Below are positions 51,148 to 62,866 of a stretch of DNA of 64,000 nt, piece by piece; the first letter of the stretch is position 1; each line of letters begins with the position of its first letter. The position numbers were made by a program, and so were the translations under genes. Origin of the DNA: Fagopyrum homotropicum (lineage: Eukaryota; Streptophyta; Magnoliopsida; Caryophyllales; Polygonaceae); NCBI GenBank assembly GCA_033239125.1, contig BSWB01000006.1, forward strand, positions 115,304,242 to 115,368,241, given 5' to 3'. The notes under the pieces are model-generated. The model did no database searches. It was not told the origin of the DNA and was given only the letters and a program-made list of their open reading frames with translations.

Positions 51148-53967
51148 GAACCACACCCGAGAGATTCGTACATCCTTATACGAATATTTTTTTATCGTGT
51201 TTATTTTTCCTTTTCTTTTCCTATATTTCCTCTCCCTCCCTTTCCTTTCCTTTCCTTTCTCTTTCCCCGATCGTTACATTCCGGCCCTCGCATCCTCTTC
51301 CTTTTGTTGCAACTAGAGGCCTCTACCCCAACAACGCCTAGCCACCCCTATACCTGCAACTTCTACCTCCCAAGCAAGGAAGCTCCCTACAGCCTACACA
51401 TCCTTACAACCAGCCGCTTACCCCTACACAGCCTAGCCCAACTCCTCCCCCTTCTCATGTTCTTCAACTTGCAACCTTGAATCCTTCGACTTCTTCTCAT
51501 CTACAACTCCATCACCTCACTCCTTTTGCTCTTACACCTCCATTCCATCATCTTTCTTCTCCCACAACACAACAACGGCATCCTATAGACCTCTCCTCTT
51601 TATTTTCACCTCCGATATGGTGCCTCATTTTCTTCACACCATCTAGAGTCACCCTTTGCCTCCAACCCCACCTTAGGCCGATGAGCCACCTCCGCGCCTT
51701 TGTCTACCTCCCTTTGACGCCGCCAGAGGAGAAAAGAAGTTGAGACAGCCTGTAGCTACTACTTCCGGAAAAATAGGGAGCGAGTGCACCCTCGCTTTTT
51801 CCGGAGCTCGCCGTCGTCCTCCACCGTCTCATCTCCCCTAGTTAGAAAGCAAGCTACCGCCGGGAAGAGCCGTTGCAGCCTCATGTTGTCTTCAGCATAT
51901 TTCTATCGGGGCTCCCCCATTTTTGGTATAATTACATAATACCTCCCATGTTTTATGATTACTTTTTTTAGTCCATGTTTCGTATTTTAGCATTCCTATC
52001 CTCGTTTTGATATTTATAGATAGTATGTAAATTACCCATGGTTTTAGATTTTTCAAAATTGCCCCTAGAAAAGTTTATAGAGAGTGGCCAGGTTTTATGT
52101 TTATAAAAAGGGGTCAAACTTCTAGAATTTGTACTTTTCCCCTAGAAAAAAATTATTACAATTTTTAACCCAAGTTTTTATTTACACATTTTAACCTATA
52201 TTTTTATATATTATGTTTATGCCCCAAGTTTAGAAAATGGATTTAAACTTGTATAGTTGGTGTTTTTTAGGTTTAGAAGCACCTTCAGATAAGGTTTTAG
52301 CTCAAGTCAAAGTTCGACAAGCGTCAATCGAACTTCGTTACGTGAGGACACTTAAACCCTTGTTTGGACAACGGTTGTTACATGTTATAAGTTGTGCGTT
52401 GTGGTGTTTTGATTGATGATATACCTCGTTGAATATTCTAGGTACTTGAGTATTTGGATAAAAGGGTAAAGGCGAACCCTAAGTGAAGTACAATCCTCTT
52501 TCAAGTGGGATAAAGTCACTTCTACATGTATTAGATGGTGTTTTGTGATGATGGAGATATTATATGAGTTTATTGTGCACCTTTGCTTTGTTTAGTTTGT
52601 TGTGAGGATTGACGAGTTTTGTTTGACCGTTTGTCACTTTTGGATTTGAGTGCGTTTGAGTAAGATTATTGAGGCAAGTACTTGTGGGATTGTATATGAG
52701 TATGATTAAATTTAAGTCATTTATTTTGTTACATACATTATTTGATGCTTTCAAAGATGTTGATTTTAGTTTTTATGAGCTTAGTGATTGATTACAAAAA
52801 CTTTTGATATTTTCTTGATTTTAGTGGCATTTTTCCATTGTTGATGGTGATATGTTTACCTTGCGTTTGTGGTATTTTAAAGGGAACCAGATTTATTGGT
52901 ATTGAGTACTTGAGTAGTGATCAGGTCTTTGACCTAAGCTGTCAATTTGTCAATATTGTTATGAGAGAGATTATTTGGTTTTTGAGCACAACGGGCAAGT
53001 TTGCCAACTTTGATTTTCTTGTAAGATTTTTTGCTTCTCGACTTAGGTTGACCATGTTTACCAATGATAAAATCATTATTTGTGTAGGTTGAGGTTGTAC
53101 CGGGCCATTATAGATGGTAAGGATGACACCTGATCCGTGATTGCCGTGATCATCCCGTTGTTGGGGTTTAGGAGGTACATTTGTGTTCAATGTGGATTGA
53201 ACATGTTTTGAAAGCAGTTATTGCACTCTTTGTTTGAATACGATTTCTAAGATAAAGAATGCTTGAGCATGTTTTCATACTATTTTGGATGGATTCTTGG
53301 TGACGGATTTGAGAAAGGAGATGAGATTTAACTTGTTATCTCAATTTGGTCAACTAACCATTGGTTACATTATATGCCGGTTTGACTTGATTATAAGCAT
53401 ATTTGAAGTGTATTGATAATTCAACTCTTTTGAGTATTACGAGCATATTTGAAGCATATTGATTATTGAACTGTTTTGAGTATTTTCCTATAAGTGTTCA
53501 TGTGATATCATATATGATTTTATACTTGTTTTGTTCATGTATCACATTACTTATGTATCAGCTTTGTCTAGTGAAAGACTAAGTACCCACCACGGTGTGG
53601 CTGATTAGGTTTTGGCATAATCAAGTATAACATTAGTTCAAGAGCATGAAGGTGGGTGACCTAGTGGCAATCTATGTTTTTTTTGAGCTTGGGTGGCTTT
53701 GTATTTTTCTGTAGGACTCGGTCCTAACTTTTTCCTTATATCTTTTGGGTTGGTGGATTGTATTTCTAAACTGTGTTGTTGTAAGCCTCAAGTTTGACCC
53801 GATTATTGTTGCTTTCGAACCTTCTTGCTGACGTCATTGATGACGGTTGGTCTTTATACCTTTATCTTGGCAAGTTTGTATGCCCTTGTTTTATCTCGTT
53901 ATATAGTTTGAAGGAATCTTTGTCCGGATTCATGGTGTTATAACATTATGCCATTTTGGGTGTTACA

Positions 53968-54780
53968 GAAGATGGCCGATATAAGAGTTAACCTTGAGTT
54001 ACGGTTGTGTTTGTCCTATTAGGCGGTCACTTGGCTCGATGGACTGTAAAATCAGGAAAATTAATTCTGGATATCCGTCCCGGGTTTGCGAATTTATCGG
54101 ATCTCTATATATTTGTCTAGATCCATTGCAACCTTATCTCAGTCCTTCCTTGACCCATGAGAGTGTAGCCTACCCAAAACCTTGCTCAGGGCCATATAAT
54201 TGCATTGGCCGAGGAAGAAATTGTTTCCTCTCATCTACGTAACAAGAAGTTCTCTCTCATTAACCCCACGGACAATCGCATACGCAAAAGCTTCATCCCT
54301 TCATCCTCCCGATCACGCCGGCACTAACCCAGACTTCTCAGCCCCACGCCGGAGCTAACCCAGACTTCTCAAGCTCCTAGTCAGGTGGAATTGAGAGCCA
54401 ATTGAGAAGAACCACGACGCTACCTTCTCAGCCTTCGGAACAACTTCTCCTTTCCAGCTTCTGGAACCGGAAGACCAACCTTCTACACAACTTCCTTTTC
54501 TTCGCCATAACCTTCTTCTCCAAGCGCAACAGACAAGGACCCTTGCCTGTTGTTCCTTCCTTCTATTTTCTTACCCATAAAACAAGAGAAGTTATCTCCC
54601 ATCCTTCCTTTGTACCGCAACATCAACAGGGGTCAAGTAGAGGGTTCCCTAGGGGGTAAGCCACGTCTAATTTTCCTTCTCTTCTAAATACTCAGGAAGC
54701 GTATAATGTCGTCGAGTTTCCACAAGTATTGAACCACCAGCCTTCATGTGTAGGAGTGCCACTGTTGTTGAGGAGTTTAA
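53968..54780. other. Unassigned 0.8-kb segment
   Basis: Flanked by the G LTR and the H LTR. It has TATA-like sequence near 54111, a 27-bp near-perfect direct repeat (54314-54340 and 54345-54371, starting CACGCCGG), and a pyrimidine-rich leader-like stretch. It may be a remnant of another LTR. No gene recognised. Confidence 0.4.
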
Positions 54781-56720
54781 TGTAACACCCTGAATCCGCG
54801 GGACTCGGAGTGTCACATTGGGATAGGATCTCATAATGGATCCTGACCCTAGCCTAACAACAAGTTCATTGGACCTTACAACATGACACTGATAGATATA
54901 AAAACAAATACATAAAACTGTATAAACTGTACAACCAAAAGGTAAGACATAGCCGAGTATAAAACACAACGCCCTCACATAGGAGGTAACAAAAGATCAT
55001 CCTCACGCAGGAGGGAAAAGGTAAACAAAGCCAAAAGCACACAACAACCTATGTACGAGACGTCCTCGACCTGCCACTCTGCTAGATCACCCAGTAGCAT
55101 GCCTATCCGGTGGGGCATCTACAACATGGTAATAAACCATTAGCTATTCATACACATATATAGAGTAATGCATAAACACAAACACAATCATGGAAAGATA
55201 AACACATCAGCATAATATCACATATTTACCTAGTTTATCATCTCAATATAATGGTCATTCACTCAAATCGTATATATAACTACATATGAAACTATGTGAC
55301 ATGAGGACCGATACATCCTCGCCTCTGAGCCTGCTAGCCAGCTACACAAGTATCGGTCAGACAATCCGTGTACCCTGTGGGAGTGGATTGTGCCCTTCCT
55401 GTAAAGTTAGTCTTGCCTAACATCAGAGAACCTCCCAGACTCCACGGCGGGATGAAAGGGTAAGGTTATCACAGCCACGCATACAGGGAAATCAAAAAAG
55501 CATAGGTCGGTATAAACGACATCTCATGTTATCATAGCAAACACACAAAACACACACCACTCATTTAAGCACCCAATAAAAGGATGGTAGCTAAGTAAGT
55601 CCTACAGACTTTCCTCAACCTCGATCACAACTCAACCACGATCACCTCTACACTGGAGGGACAACACAACCTATAAAAAGGGCATAAAGAGATATATAAA
55701 TCTCCTAACAACACAAGGGTCACACCTAGACCCAAAGGGATCCATAGGGATCAACCTCAGCCTCAAAACCTAAACTAACATCATTCTTAGTCCTTAAAGC
55801 CATACAAGGAATAAACCGATCATAACCTCAACCCAACGCATCCTCACACCTCTAGCATGATCCTATGTCTCACACTAGCAAAGGAGGGAACAAAGACATC
55901 CAAAGGAAAGCGTAGCAGCAACACACACCTGCAAGACCAAGTGAAACACCAAGTTGATGCAGGTGGCGCAGGGGCGTCTAGGAGGTGGCGCAGGGGCGGT
56001 GCACTGCCAGCGCTGGGGAGGCTCAAGACAGGCGCATGGGCGGCTGGTGTGTAGAAGACACCATTTCAGCCTCTTCTTCACTCTTTCCTTCAATTCTTTA
56101 ATCCTTCTTCACTCCAACAGCAACATACATATATAACATACATATATATATACATCAACATAAGCCAAACATGGTTGGAACAAGATCCAATCCTAAAGAT
56201 TCTATTATAGACTAAGGAAAGGAAGGAAAAAAAGACAAGAAGATGAAAAGAAAAAGAAGAAGGGTATGGAAGCCATGAAAGCTTACCAAGCTGAAGATCC
56301 AAAAGCTCAACACAACACCAAACTTCCTCAAGCTGGCTCACAAGGCTCAGCAACAACAAACATCATCAAGGCCAAGCACAAGGCTCACAAGCTCAAAAAA
56401 GCTCAAAGAAGATCAAAGAAGATCCAAGGGAGAAAAGCGGAGAAGACATGTATGCAAGAGAGAGAGATGGAGCTGAGAAAGGTAAACCCTCATCAGGAGG
56501 TAAGAGATGAAGTATAAAAAGGAGGTAAAAAGGGTAAAGCACGGGTCAAAGGGTCAAAGAAGACAGCTGCAACACACAGAGCCGTAGGGGCGGACTCTGT
56601 GAGCCGCAGGGGCGGCCCAAACAAACCACATGGGCGGTTCCAAGGTCACGCAGGGGCGGTCCAGGCTAATTCCTGGCCCTCTGCTCGCTCTCTCATCAAC
56701 TCAGCAACTAGGCTCTTACA
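54781..56720 (-). repeat. 3' LTR of chromovirus H
   Basis: 1940 bp, TGTAACACC...GGCTCTTACA on the plus strand; same family as 32951-34887. GC-rich repeats (GCAGGGGCGG and variants) lie at 55968-56045 and 56584-56663. The ORF-like stretches inside (for example 55857-56054, 56266-56517) are not considered genes. Confidence 0.88.
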
Positions 56721-56735
56721 TCTCACCCCCCTAAA
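56721..56735 (-). other. Polypurine tract of H
   Basis: In element sense TTTAGGGGGGTGAGA ends directly at the LTR start TGTAAGAGCC. Confidence 0.75.
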
Positions 56736-57321
56736 AACAAGTTTCGTCCCAAAACTTGCAAGATATCAAAACCTCTCGGATCCATAAGCCGAGGTAAAAC
56801 TCGCTCTTTCTATCGGAGGTATCACATCTCCACTCAAGGGTTATAACCTATAACAAATCTATATCCTCAAACGTCACCAACAAGGAGGAATCATCAACTC
56901 CAGAAAACAGGGCCATAACGATACCTAGAGGCGTAGAGGAATCACATATCTCGCCATATCACGTCACAAGGCATAGAGGAAGCACATATCTAGCAAAAAA
57001 CATCAACATATACATCGTATGGAGGAATTACATCTCCATTAAAACTATGTCCATCAAGGTAGCATGGAGGAAAGAACCATCTCCAGCTGAATCCTAATCA
57101 ACTCAGATAGCATGGAGGAAAGAACCATCTCCAACTATAAATATATATCATACTCAAATAGCATGGAGGGAGTAATCATCTCCAGCTTTAACGTATATCA
57201 TGCTAGCATAGCAAGATCTAATAAGATCATAAAGTACATCATAACTAGCATGGAGTAAACACATCAAGGCATGTAAGCACATAAGCACATAATCACATAC
57301 TCACCAAGATAGCACTAAGAT
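56736..57321 (-). other. Non-coding region between H pol and PPT, with a short tandem repeat
   Basis: It contains three adjacent units of about 50 bp beginning AGCATGGAGG and containing CCATCTCCA (about 57061-57205), with looser copies upstream. No ORF. Confidence 0.6.
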
Positions 57322-58240
57322 CTACTCATCGACCCTAGGCGCATCTAACTCGGTATAAAACTGTGGATAGTTCCTCTGGATACTATCCTCAATCTCCCAG
57401 GTAGCCTCCTCAAGTCCATATCTAGACCATTGTATCCTCATCTTCGAACGCAGGCGTCTCACACCTCGCTCTAGGACTGCAATAGGATGCTCAACAAAGG
57501 TATGGTATGGCTCTACCACCAAATCATCATAACTCACAATGTGTCTCGGATCTGGTATGTACTCTCTCAGCTGAGAGTCATGAAACATAGGGTGAACACC
57601 CTCTAACCTCAGAGGCAAAGCTAATTTGTAGTCTGCTCTCCCAACTCTATCCAGTATCTTAAAAGGACCGACATATCGGGGACTCAACTTCCCCTTTATG
57701 CCAAAACATCGGACGCCACGCGTCGGAGATACTCTATACCAGACATGAGCTCCTACTCTGAACTCTAGAGGCCGACGCCTCTTGTCTACATATGACTTCT
57801 CGCGACTCTGTGTAGCCAGCATTCTCTCTTTGATCAGCGCTACTCGAGTCATATCATCCTAAATCTGCTCTGGCACTATCCCACTGATATTGCTAGGCTC
57901 ATCCCAACATAAAGGTGTACGGCACCTACGTCCATATAATGCCTCATAAGGACCCATCCCAATAGATGCATGTCAGGTGTGTTGAATGAGAACTTAACGA
58001 GTGGGAGGTAATCAGACCATACATGTCTCCAATCAAAAACACAAGCTCGCAACATATCCTCCAGGGTCTGGATGGTTCTCTCAGACTGACCATCAGTCTT
58101 GGGTAAAACGCAGTCGTGAAATGTAGTCTCGTCCCCAAAGCAGTCTGAATCTGCTGCAAAATCTCGAGGTAAACCGTCCATCTCTATCAGGGACGATCGT
58201 CCTCGGTACACCATGGAATCTCACTATCTGTCTAGTGTAC
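57322..58240 (-). pseudogene. Chromovirus H integrase core end and chromodomain
   Basis: Minus-strand chromovirus pol. 58240-57876 holds a frameshifted integrase core (RQIVRFHGVPRTIVPDRDGR, then DGQSERTIQTLEDMLRACV). 57852-57322 is open for 176 residues, with the integrase C-terminal GPY/F-type motif (SPRYVGPFKILDRVG), VHPMFHDSQLREY and a chromodomain-like end (IQWSRYGLEEATWEIED). It is cut at 58240 by element F; the preceding bases TGTAC could be F's target duplication. The remaining H pol would be to the right, outside the window. Confidence 0.87.
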
Positions 58241-59510
58241 TGTTCGCCCGAAAACGTGCGTGCAAATAAGCTTTATATTTATAAAACTATAATAAAAGCA
58301 AGCGAACCCGCAGTGTACGGATTGGCGTCGATTAGCAAGTATTCCAGAGTATCGAACATAGGGATTTGGTGAAACAAAATCCAATAGAAGATTGTCAAGA
58401 AAATAAGATGTAAAGGTATGCAAATATTAAGGGAAAACAACAACCCTAAAGATCCAGGTATCTAATTGTGGCAATCAATTCAAGATATATTTAAAGATAT
58501 AAGGAAACAGTCAAGAATTGCAAAGGTATGCTAAGGTAAAGTAATGTACGGTGAAGTTCCAAAACCTTATATGACTTATCCAAAGACACTCTCTATAAAG
58601 GTTGTTGAGGATGCAATATAGCAAAGATCTAAGAACAAGAATTAATCTAAAATACCCAAACTTGTAACCCAAGGATCATGATAAACTCAAACGGTTAAGG
58701 TTGTGACACTCGAAACCGAAATAGAGGATGTTGAGTCTCACTACTACCTAGGAAGGACAAGCCAATACTAGGTTAAAGTTAATCTTTAACTTTGGATTAA
58801 AGTAAAAGCAAAGTTCGTAAACTGAGGTAAATCACGGGTAGATCTTGAGAACCACGGCCGTGGAAACCTAAGAACAAGCCGTGATTTAGGGTGTCGACGA
58901 TATTTCTCTAACTCTCAAGGTCCAATCAAATTACGATTGATCTATCATCATCTAAGCCACAACTTTCAACCCTTCACGTTAGGATTGCTAAAGGGTTTTA
59001 GCCAATAATCATTGTCATGATATCAATATTCAATTTAAGAAGAATGAAAGATGAAAACCCTCGAATACTCAATAAAACTTCAAAACCAATTCTCAAAACC
59101 GAAACACAAGATGCAATGTTAATGTATTTAGAATATATAACACAAAACCTCACAATGATCTAAGGCAAGTACGAAAAACGGGATGTCAATCCGTCTTCAA
59201 TATCAAAACCTAAGAAAAAGGCTAAACCTTCGCTGTGAGCAATCTCCAATCTTCAATAATCCGGCGTTTCCGCAACTCTCGGCGATCTCCAATCAACCCT
59301 AGGCAAGAGTGTTGAAAGCAAGGGTAAACGGCCATCCTCGAAACTCTCTTTTCCGGCTTTTTTATAAGACGAGAAAGAATTGCTGTCGAGGCCCAATACG
59401 TAAATGACGTGGCAATTAATGACACGTCAAAAGATCGCCTAAATCACGGTCTCATAGCTTTCCACGACCGTGGTTTAGAGCGTGGAAATAGATTACGGTG
59501 CCTTGTGAAA
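58241..59510 (-). repeat. 3' LTR of Athila-type family F (U3 start missing)
   Basis: It begins TGTTCGCCCG (same edge as family 1) and has the CGAACCCGCAGTGTACGGAT motif shared with the other LTRs. In element sense a TATA box (TATAAAAAA, 59358-59366) lies downstream of CCACGACCGTGG (59462-59473); CCACGGCCGTGG recurs at 58852-58863. The usual TGATAG start and polypurine tract are absent: near 59510 the text passes straight into post-ORF1 sequence, so a deletion removed them. The right limit is approximate. Confidence 0.7.
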
Positions 59511-60520
59511 CTTCAATTTAGATCACCAAGTCAAATAACATTCTTTTGATCTTAAGGAATTTCAAGTAAGGTCTAGAATGCGGAAATGAGGGAAACTTAT
59601 AAGGGATGTGGTGCATGGATCCGGGAAAAGGAATAACCCAACTCTTTTTCTTTTTATTATGAATTGCAACACCATGAACTTAGAGCTTTGCTCTTTTCTT
59701 TTTCACATTATTTTCCGACTTTACTTTTATTTTTTGAAATATGGACAGAGGTGCACAGAAACCGAAGCCTAGGAGATCGGCGTTTCTCAATTTCGAGATG
59801 CCTCAAACCCTTGATGCACATACCATAATTCGTTAGGAATATCGCTCAATCCGACTTTGGCAAGACACAAACACCCGGCTATGTGAATGGTGCCGAGTTA
59901 CTCATCGTCATTATTGACTTCCCCAAACCTATTTGTTCTATTCTTTGAATGCAAAATTTTTTCTTTCATGCCCCTCCCACATCAAACATGCCAAATATCA
60001 ACTCCTCCAAATTCCCGGACACGTAAGGGAGTCATTTTTTTATTGAGGGGCTAAATGATCAAAAAATCGAATTGCCTTAATCATCTCATAAAGAAGTATA
60101 AGAACTCATTGTGTGATTTCAACCTTAATTTCTCAATATGATTTAGATAAAACCTTCACATTATGAAACTTGCAAGAAAGCATAAACAACACATTCAATT
60201 TCTTTTCAATTCATAATTCCGTTTAAGCATACAATTGTCATCAAAAAATCAATCCACAAGTGAAAGCTATCATAGAAGTCATCTCTAATCTTAGAAGCAC
60301 AAGAACTTTTTCAAAATTTTTATGGATTTTTCAAAGCCTTTTTTCATGCAATGCGATAACGAAACGTGTGACTATGGAAATGAAACATGCAAAATGTCAT
60401 GGATAAAAGTAAGCAAATGTAGTAGAGTTATTACACATAATAGTCACACTCCACCCCATACTTAAAACATACATTGTCCTCAATATTCGAAAAGAAATAA
60501 AGAAAAGAAAGAAAATTAAA
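59511..60520 (-). other. Post-ORF1 untranslated region (F)
   Basis: No gene. It is homologous in part to 25930-26560 of B (CCAAGTCAA, ATCCGGGAAAAG and GGACAGAGGTGCACA motifs). CCCCATACTTAAAACATACA near 60455 corresponds to the post-ORF1 purine tract. Confidence 0.55.
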
Positions 60521-60577
60521 ATGAACTCACTAGACGGTGGTGGAGCGGCTGAAAGTGTCAGTCATCATAGCTCGTTA

Positions 60578-62040
60578 CTACGGAGGAGGAGGCGGTGGAA
60601 ATGGGCGGAAATGATGGCAATAGTACCGCCCGAGCTGCTGGCGGTAGATGTCACTCATCATCTCATCATGCTCCCGGATCCGTGTCTCCTGGGTCTCCCG
60701 ATGGATCTCTAAGTCACCAACTCTCCTAGAAAGGTCGGTGGCCCATGCCGGTAGCTGCTCGTACCAAGCCGGTGGCTGACCGTACCATGCCGGTGCGTCT
60801 TGTAGAGTCGGTGCTGCTGATGCTGCTGGTGCCTGACTATACCATGGAGGTAGAGCTCCCATACATGAAGGTTGCTCACCATACCAAGCGGGAGGAGTGT
60901 CCATCCAAGTCGGCCTCTCACTCACGCTAGCACGGCGAGAGGAAGAGGCTCCAGAAGGTCACGGGTAACGTCAAAGAGGGTCGGGGAAGCATGCCGGCTG
61001 ATCCGGAAAAGTGCCAAAGTCCTGCTCATCACCTCCTCCCTCAAAACCATCACATCCTCCTACCTCATCCTCAACATCTGCAGCCAGAACCTCATCGGGT
61101 ACATAAGGAGGTGCTACTAGCCTATTCACATGCATAGCAGCGAAAGTTTGCTTCTAGTTATGGCGTCCGGCCATAATGGAATACTCGGGGAGCCAAGGAT
61201 GCCTCTACCTCCTCTCTCCTCCCAAGGCATACCGGCGGTAGGTGGACTGCGGTGTCTAGGAAAGATGATACCTCTAGTCATGAGGCTATTGAGACCTAAA
61301 GGTCTCGCTGCTATCCTAGTGCAGGCAGAAAATTCTATCCCTAGTTGCGTGGCAATGTGTGTAACCATACCACCATATCATGTATTACCGGCTCTCTTGT
61401 TCTTCAATTTACTCATAGTGGAGGCTAGGAGGGTAGCACAATCAGCGGGTCTACCATGGAGCATAGAATAAAGGAGGAAAAGCTCATCGGTTTTTATCTT
61501 TTGAGGGGTCTCGGTCCTAGGGAAAAGGCACTCGGAAAGAACCCTATGAGCTATCTTCAAGGCTAAGTGATATATGAGCTTAGCCTTGGTGTCGGCCGGT
61601 TGCCAACGGTCCTCACTAGCATAGATCATAGCTATATCCTCCCAAAAGTCCTTAGCGTATACACCGCTAGGAAAACGACCATTGAAGGTCTCTTGGAACC
61701 CAAAGAAGGGTCCAAACTGCAAGATCGAGAACTCATAGTTCTCCTCCATCAACCAAAAAGAAACCGTCCTATCGACGGTGTTATGCTCAAAGGAAGTGAA
61801 GAACTCCCTAGTAATCTCCTCATAAGCGTCTTCTCGAATAGAGGAGAAGACAATCAACCCGGCTCTATCTAAAAGCCATGTCAAATCGTTCACTACATTC
61901 AGCGGTTCAAGCTCTTCAAGCACTAAGTATCGCGGTCCTATGACCGCTCTCTTCTTGATCCTTTCTAAGGCATCAAGGTAATCCTCGTGGTTGGTTGGAA
62001 TTCTAGGAGGTGGGGGTGATGGTGACTCACTAGGGGGAAC
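60578..62040 (-). pseudogene. Element F ORF-1 (divergent ATHILA ORF-1-type)
   Basis: The open stretch 61923-61378 holds the conserved core (WLMEENYEFSILQFGPFFGF, FWEDIAMIYASEDRWQP, HLALKIAHRVLSECLFPRTE). After a stop it continues 61368-61126 (MVTHIATQLGIEFSACTRI, PLGLNSLMTRGI). A frameshift leads to 60925-60578, whose C-terminus repeats Trp-Tyr units (PAWYG, PPWYS, PAWYE) before a poly-Pro end. The N-terminal Pro-rich stretch reads back to a TAG at 62041-62043 and no Met was found, so the start is unknown. No role is established. Confidence 0.75.
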
Positions 62041-62470
62041 CTAGAGGGACGTGGAACCTACAGGGACCGCGGAACCTACAGGGACAGTGGTTCGGTTCTG
62101 TTTTGCTCAAATCTCAATCAATTCACAGCAAATTCAGCAGACATAGTCCTAGACTAATTCCAATTCCAATTCCAATCAGTTATCCTAAAAAATCTTGCAA
62201 GAATTGAGCCAAATCGACAAAGTAGAGAAAGAGGAGAAAAACATAGGTTTTGGATTCTTAAAATCTAAATTCCGTCTTCTGCAGGGATTGTTCACTCAAA
62301 TTGTTGATTGTATCTTGTAGATGATCGAAAATGCTTAACTTTAGGCTCAAGAATCGTTCGAATCAGACTCCGAACGAAGATTTGTGAGAGGGGGAATGGT
62401 TTCGGCGATTAGGTCGTGAAAATGGGGCGTGGTTTGGAGAATTTGTGGTGTTTTTGTGAAGGAAGGTGGT
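62041..62470 (-). other. ORF1 leader (F)
   Basis: Non-coding; a short direct repeat GGAACCTACAGGGAC occurs twice at 62053-62087. No other feature. Confidence 0.45.
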
Positions 62471-62615
62471 TTATATAGTGACCATAAAAATTTTGGAAAA
62501 TCACGGTCACTCGGGGTGTTCCACGGCCGTGGAATTGTATTGAACCGTGGTTTTGGTTGTTTTTCGCAGATTTTGGAAGAATTACGGTCACTGTAGCTTC
62601 CACGACCGTGGTTTA
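62471..62615 (-). promoter_or_regulatory. Candidate internal promoter for ORF1 (F)
   Basis: In element sense CCACGGTCGTGG (62600-62611) and CCACGGCCGTGG (62521-62532) are followed by ACTATATAAACC (TATATAA at 62471-62477). This is the same arrangement as the family-1 promoters, with a different inverted repeat. Inferred. Confidence 0.5.
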
Positions 62616-62808
62616 GGGCGTGAAACTCTCTGTAATGTGCCAAAATACAAGTTTCGTCAATCCCTTCCAACTTTTCCTCCTTCCATTGCCTATTCCATTA
62701 CTCCTACATCCAAAAACACGACATACCGGGAGGTATCGAGGGCAAAACGAAGCAAAAACGACCATACTAACTAATCTGAGAATGAAAACGAAAACATAAG
62801 TGCAATAC

Positions 62809-62826
62809 CTTGGATTGCCTCCCAAG
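62809..62826 (-). other. Conserved post-pol hairpin (F)
   Basis: In element sense CTTGGGAGGCAATCCAAG. The one change from family 1 turns a G-C pair into a G-U pair, so the RNA stem is kept. It starts 40 nt after the integrase stop. Confidence 0.82.
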
Positions 62827-62866
62827 AAGCGCTTGTTTTAGATCCGTAGCTAGACCGTACCTGCGT

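Larger units (their letters stand above)
50853..53967 (+). repeat. 3' LTR of chromovirus G (about 3.1 kb, with MITE)
   Basis: It begins TGAAATGCCCC after the purine-rich ATATGGGAAGGA and ends ATTTTGGGTGTTACA. Without a second LTR in the window its borders rest on TG...CA and on position after pol. It includes a (TA)n run, a MITE-like element, and a TC-rich tract (51196-51275). Short ORFs (51103-51743) show no recognisable domain. Confidence 0.65.

Noticed and set aside
51103..51743. Overlapping 125-, 76- and 88-residue ORFs
   Set aside because: Low-complexity Ser/Pro/Leu-rich translation of a TC-rich stretch inside an LTR; no domain and no conserved start.
54402..54659. 85-residue ORF
   Set aside because: No domain; lies in the unassigned segment with Pro/Ser-rich low-complexity content.
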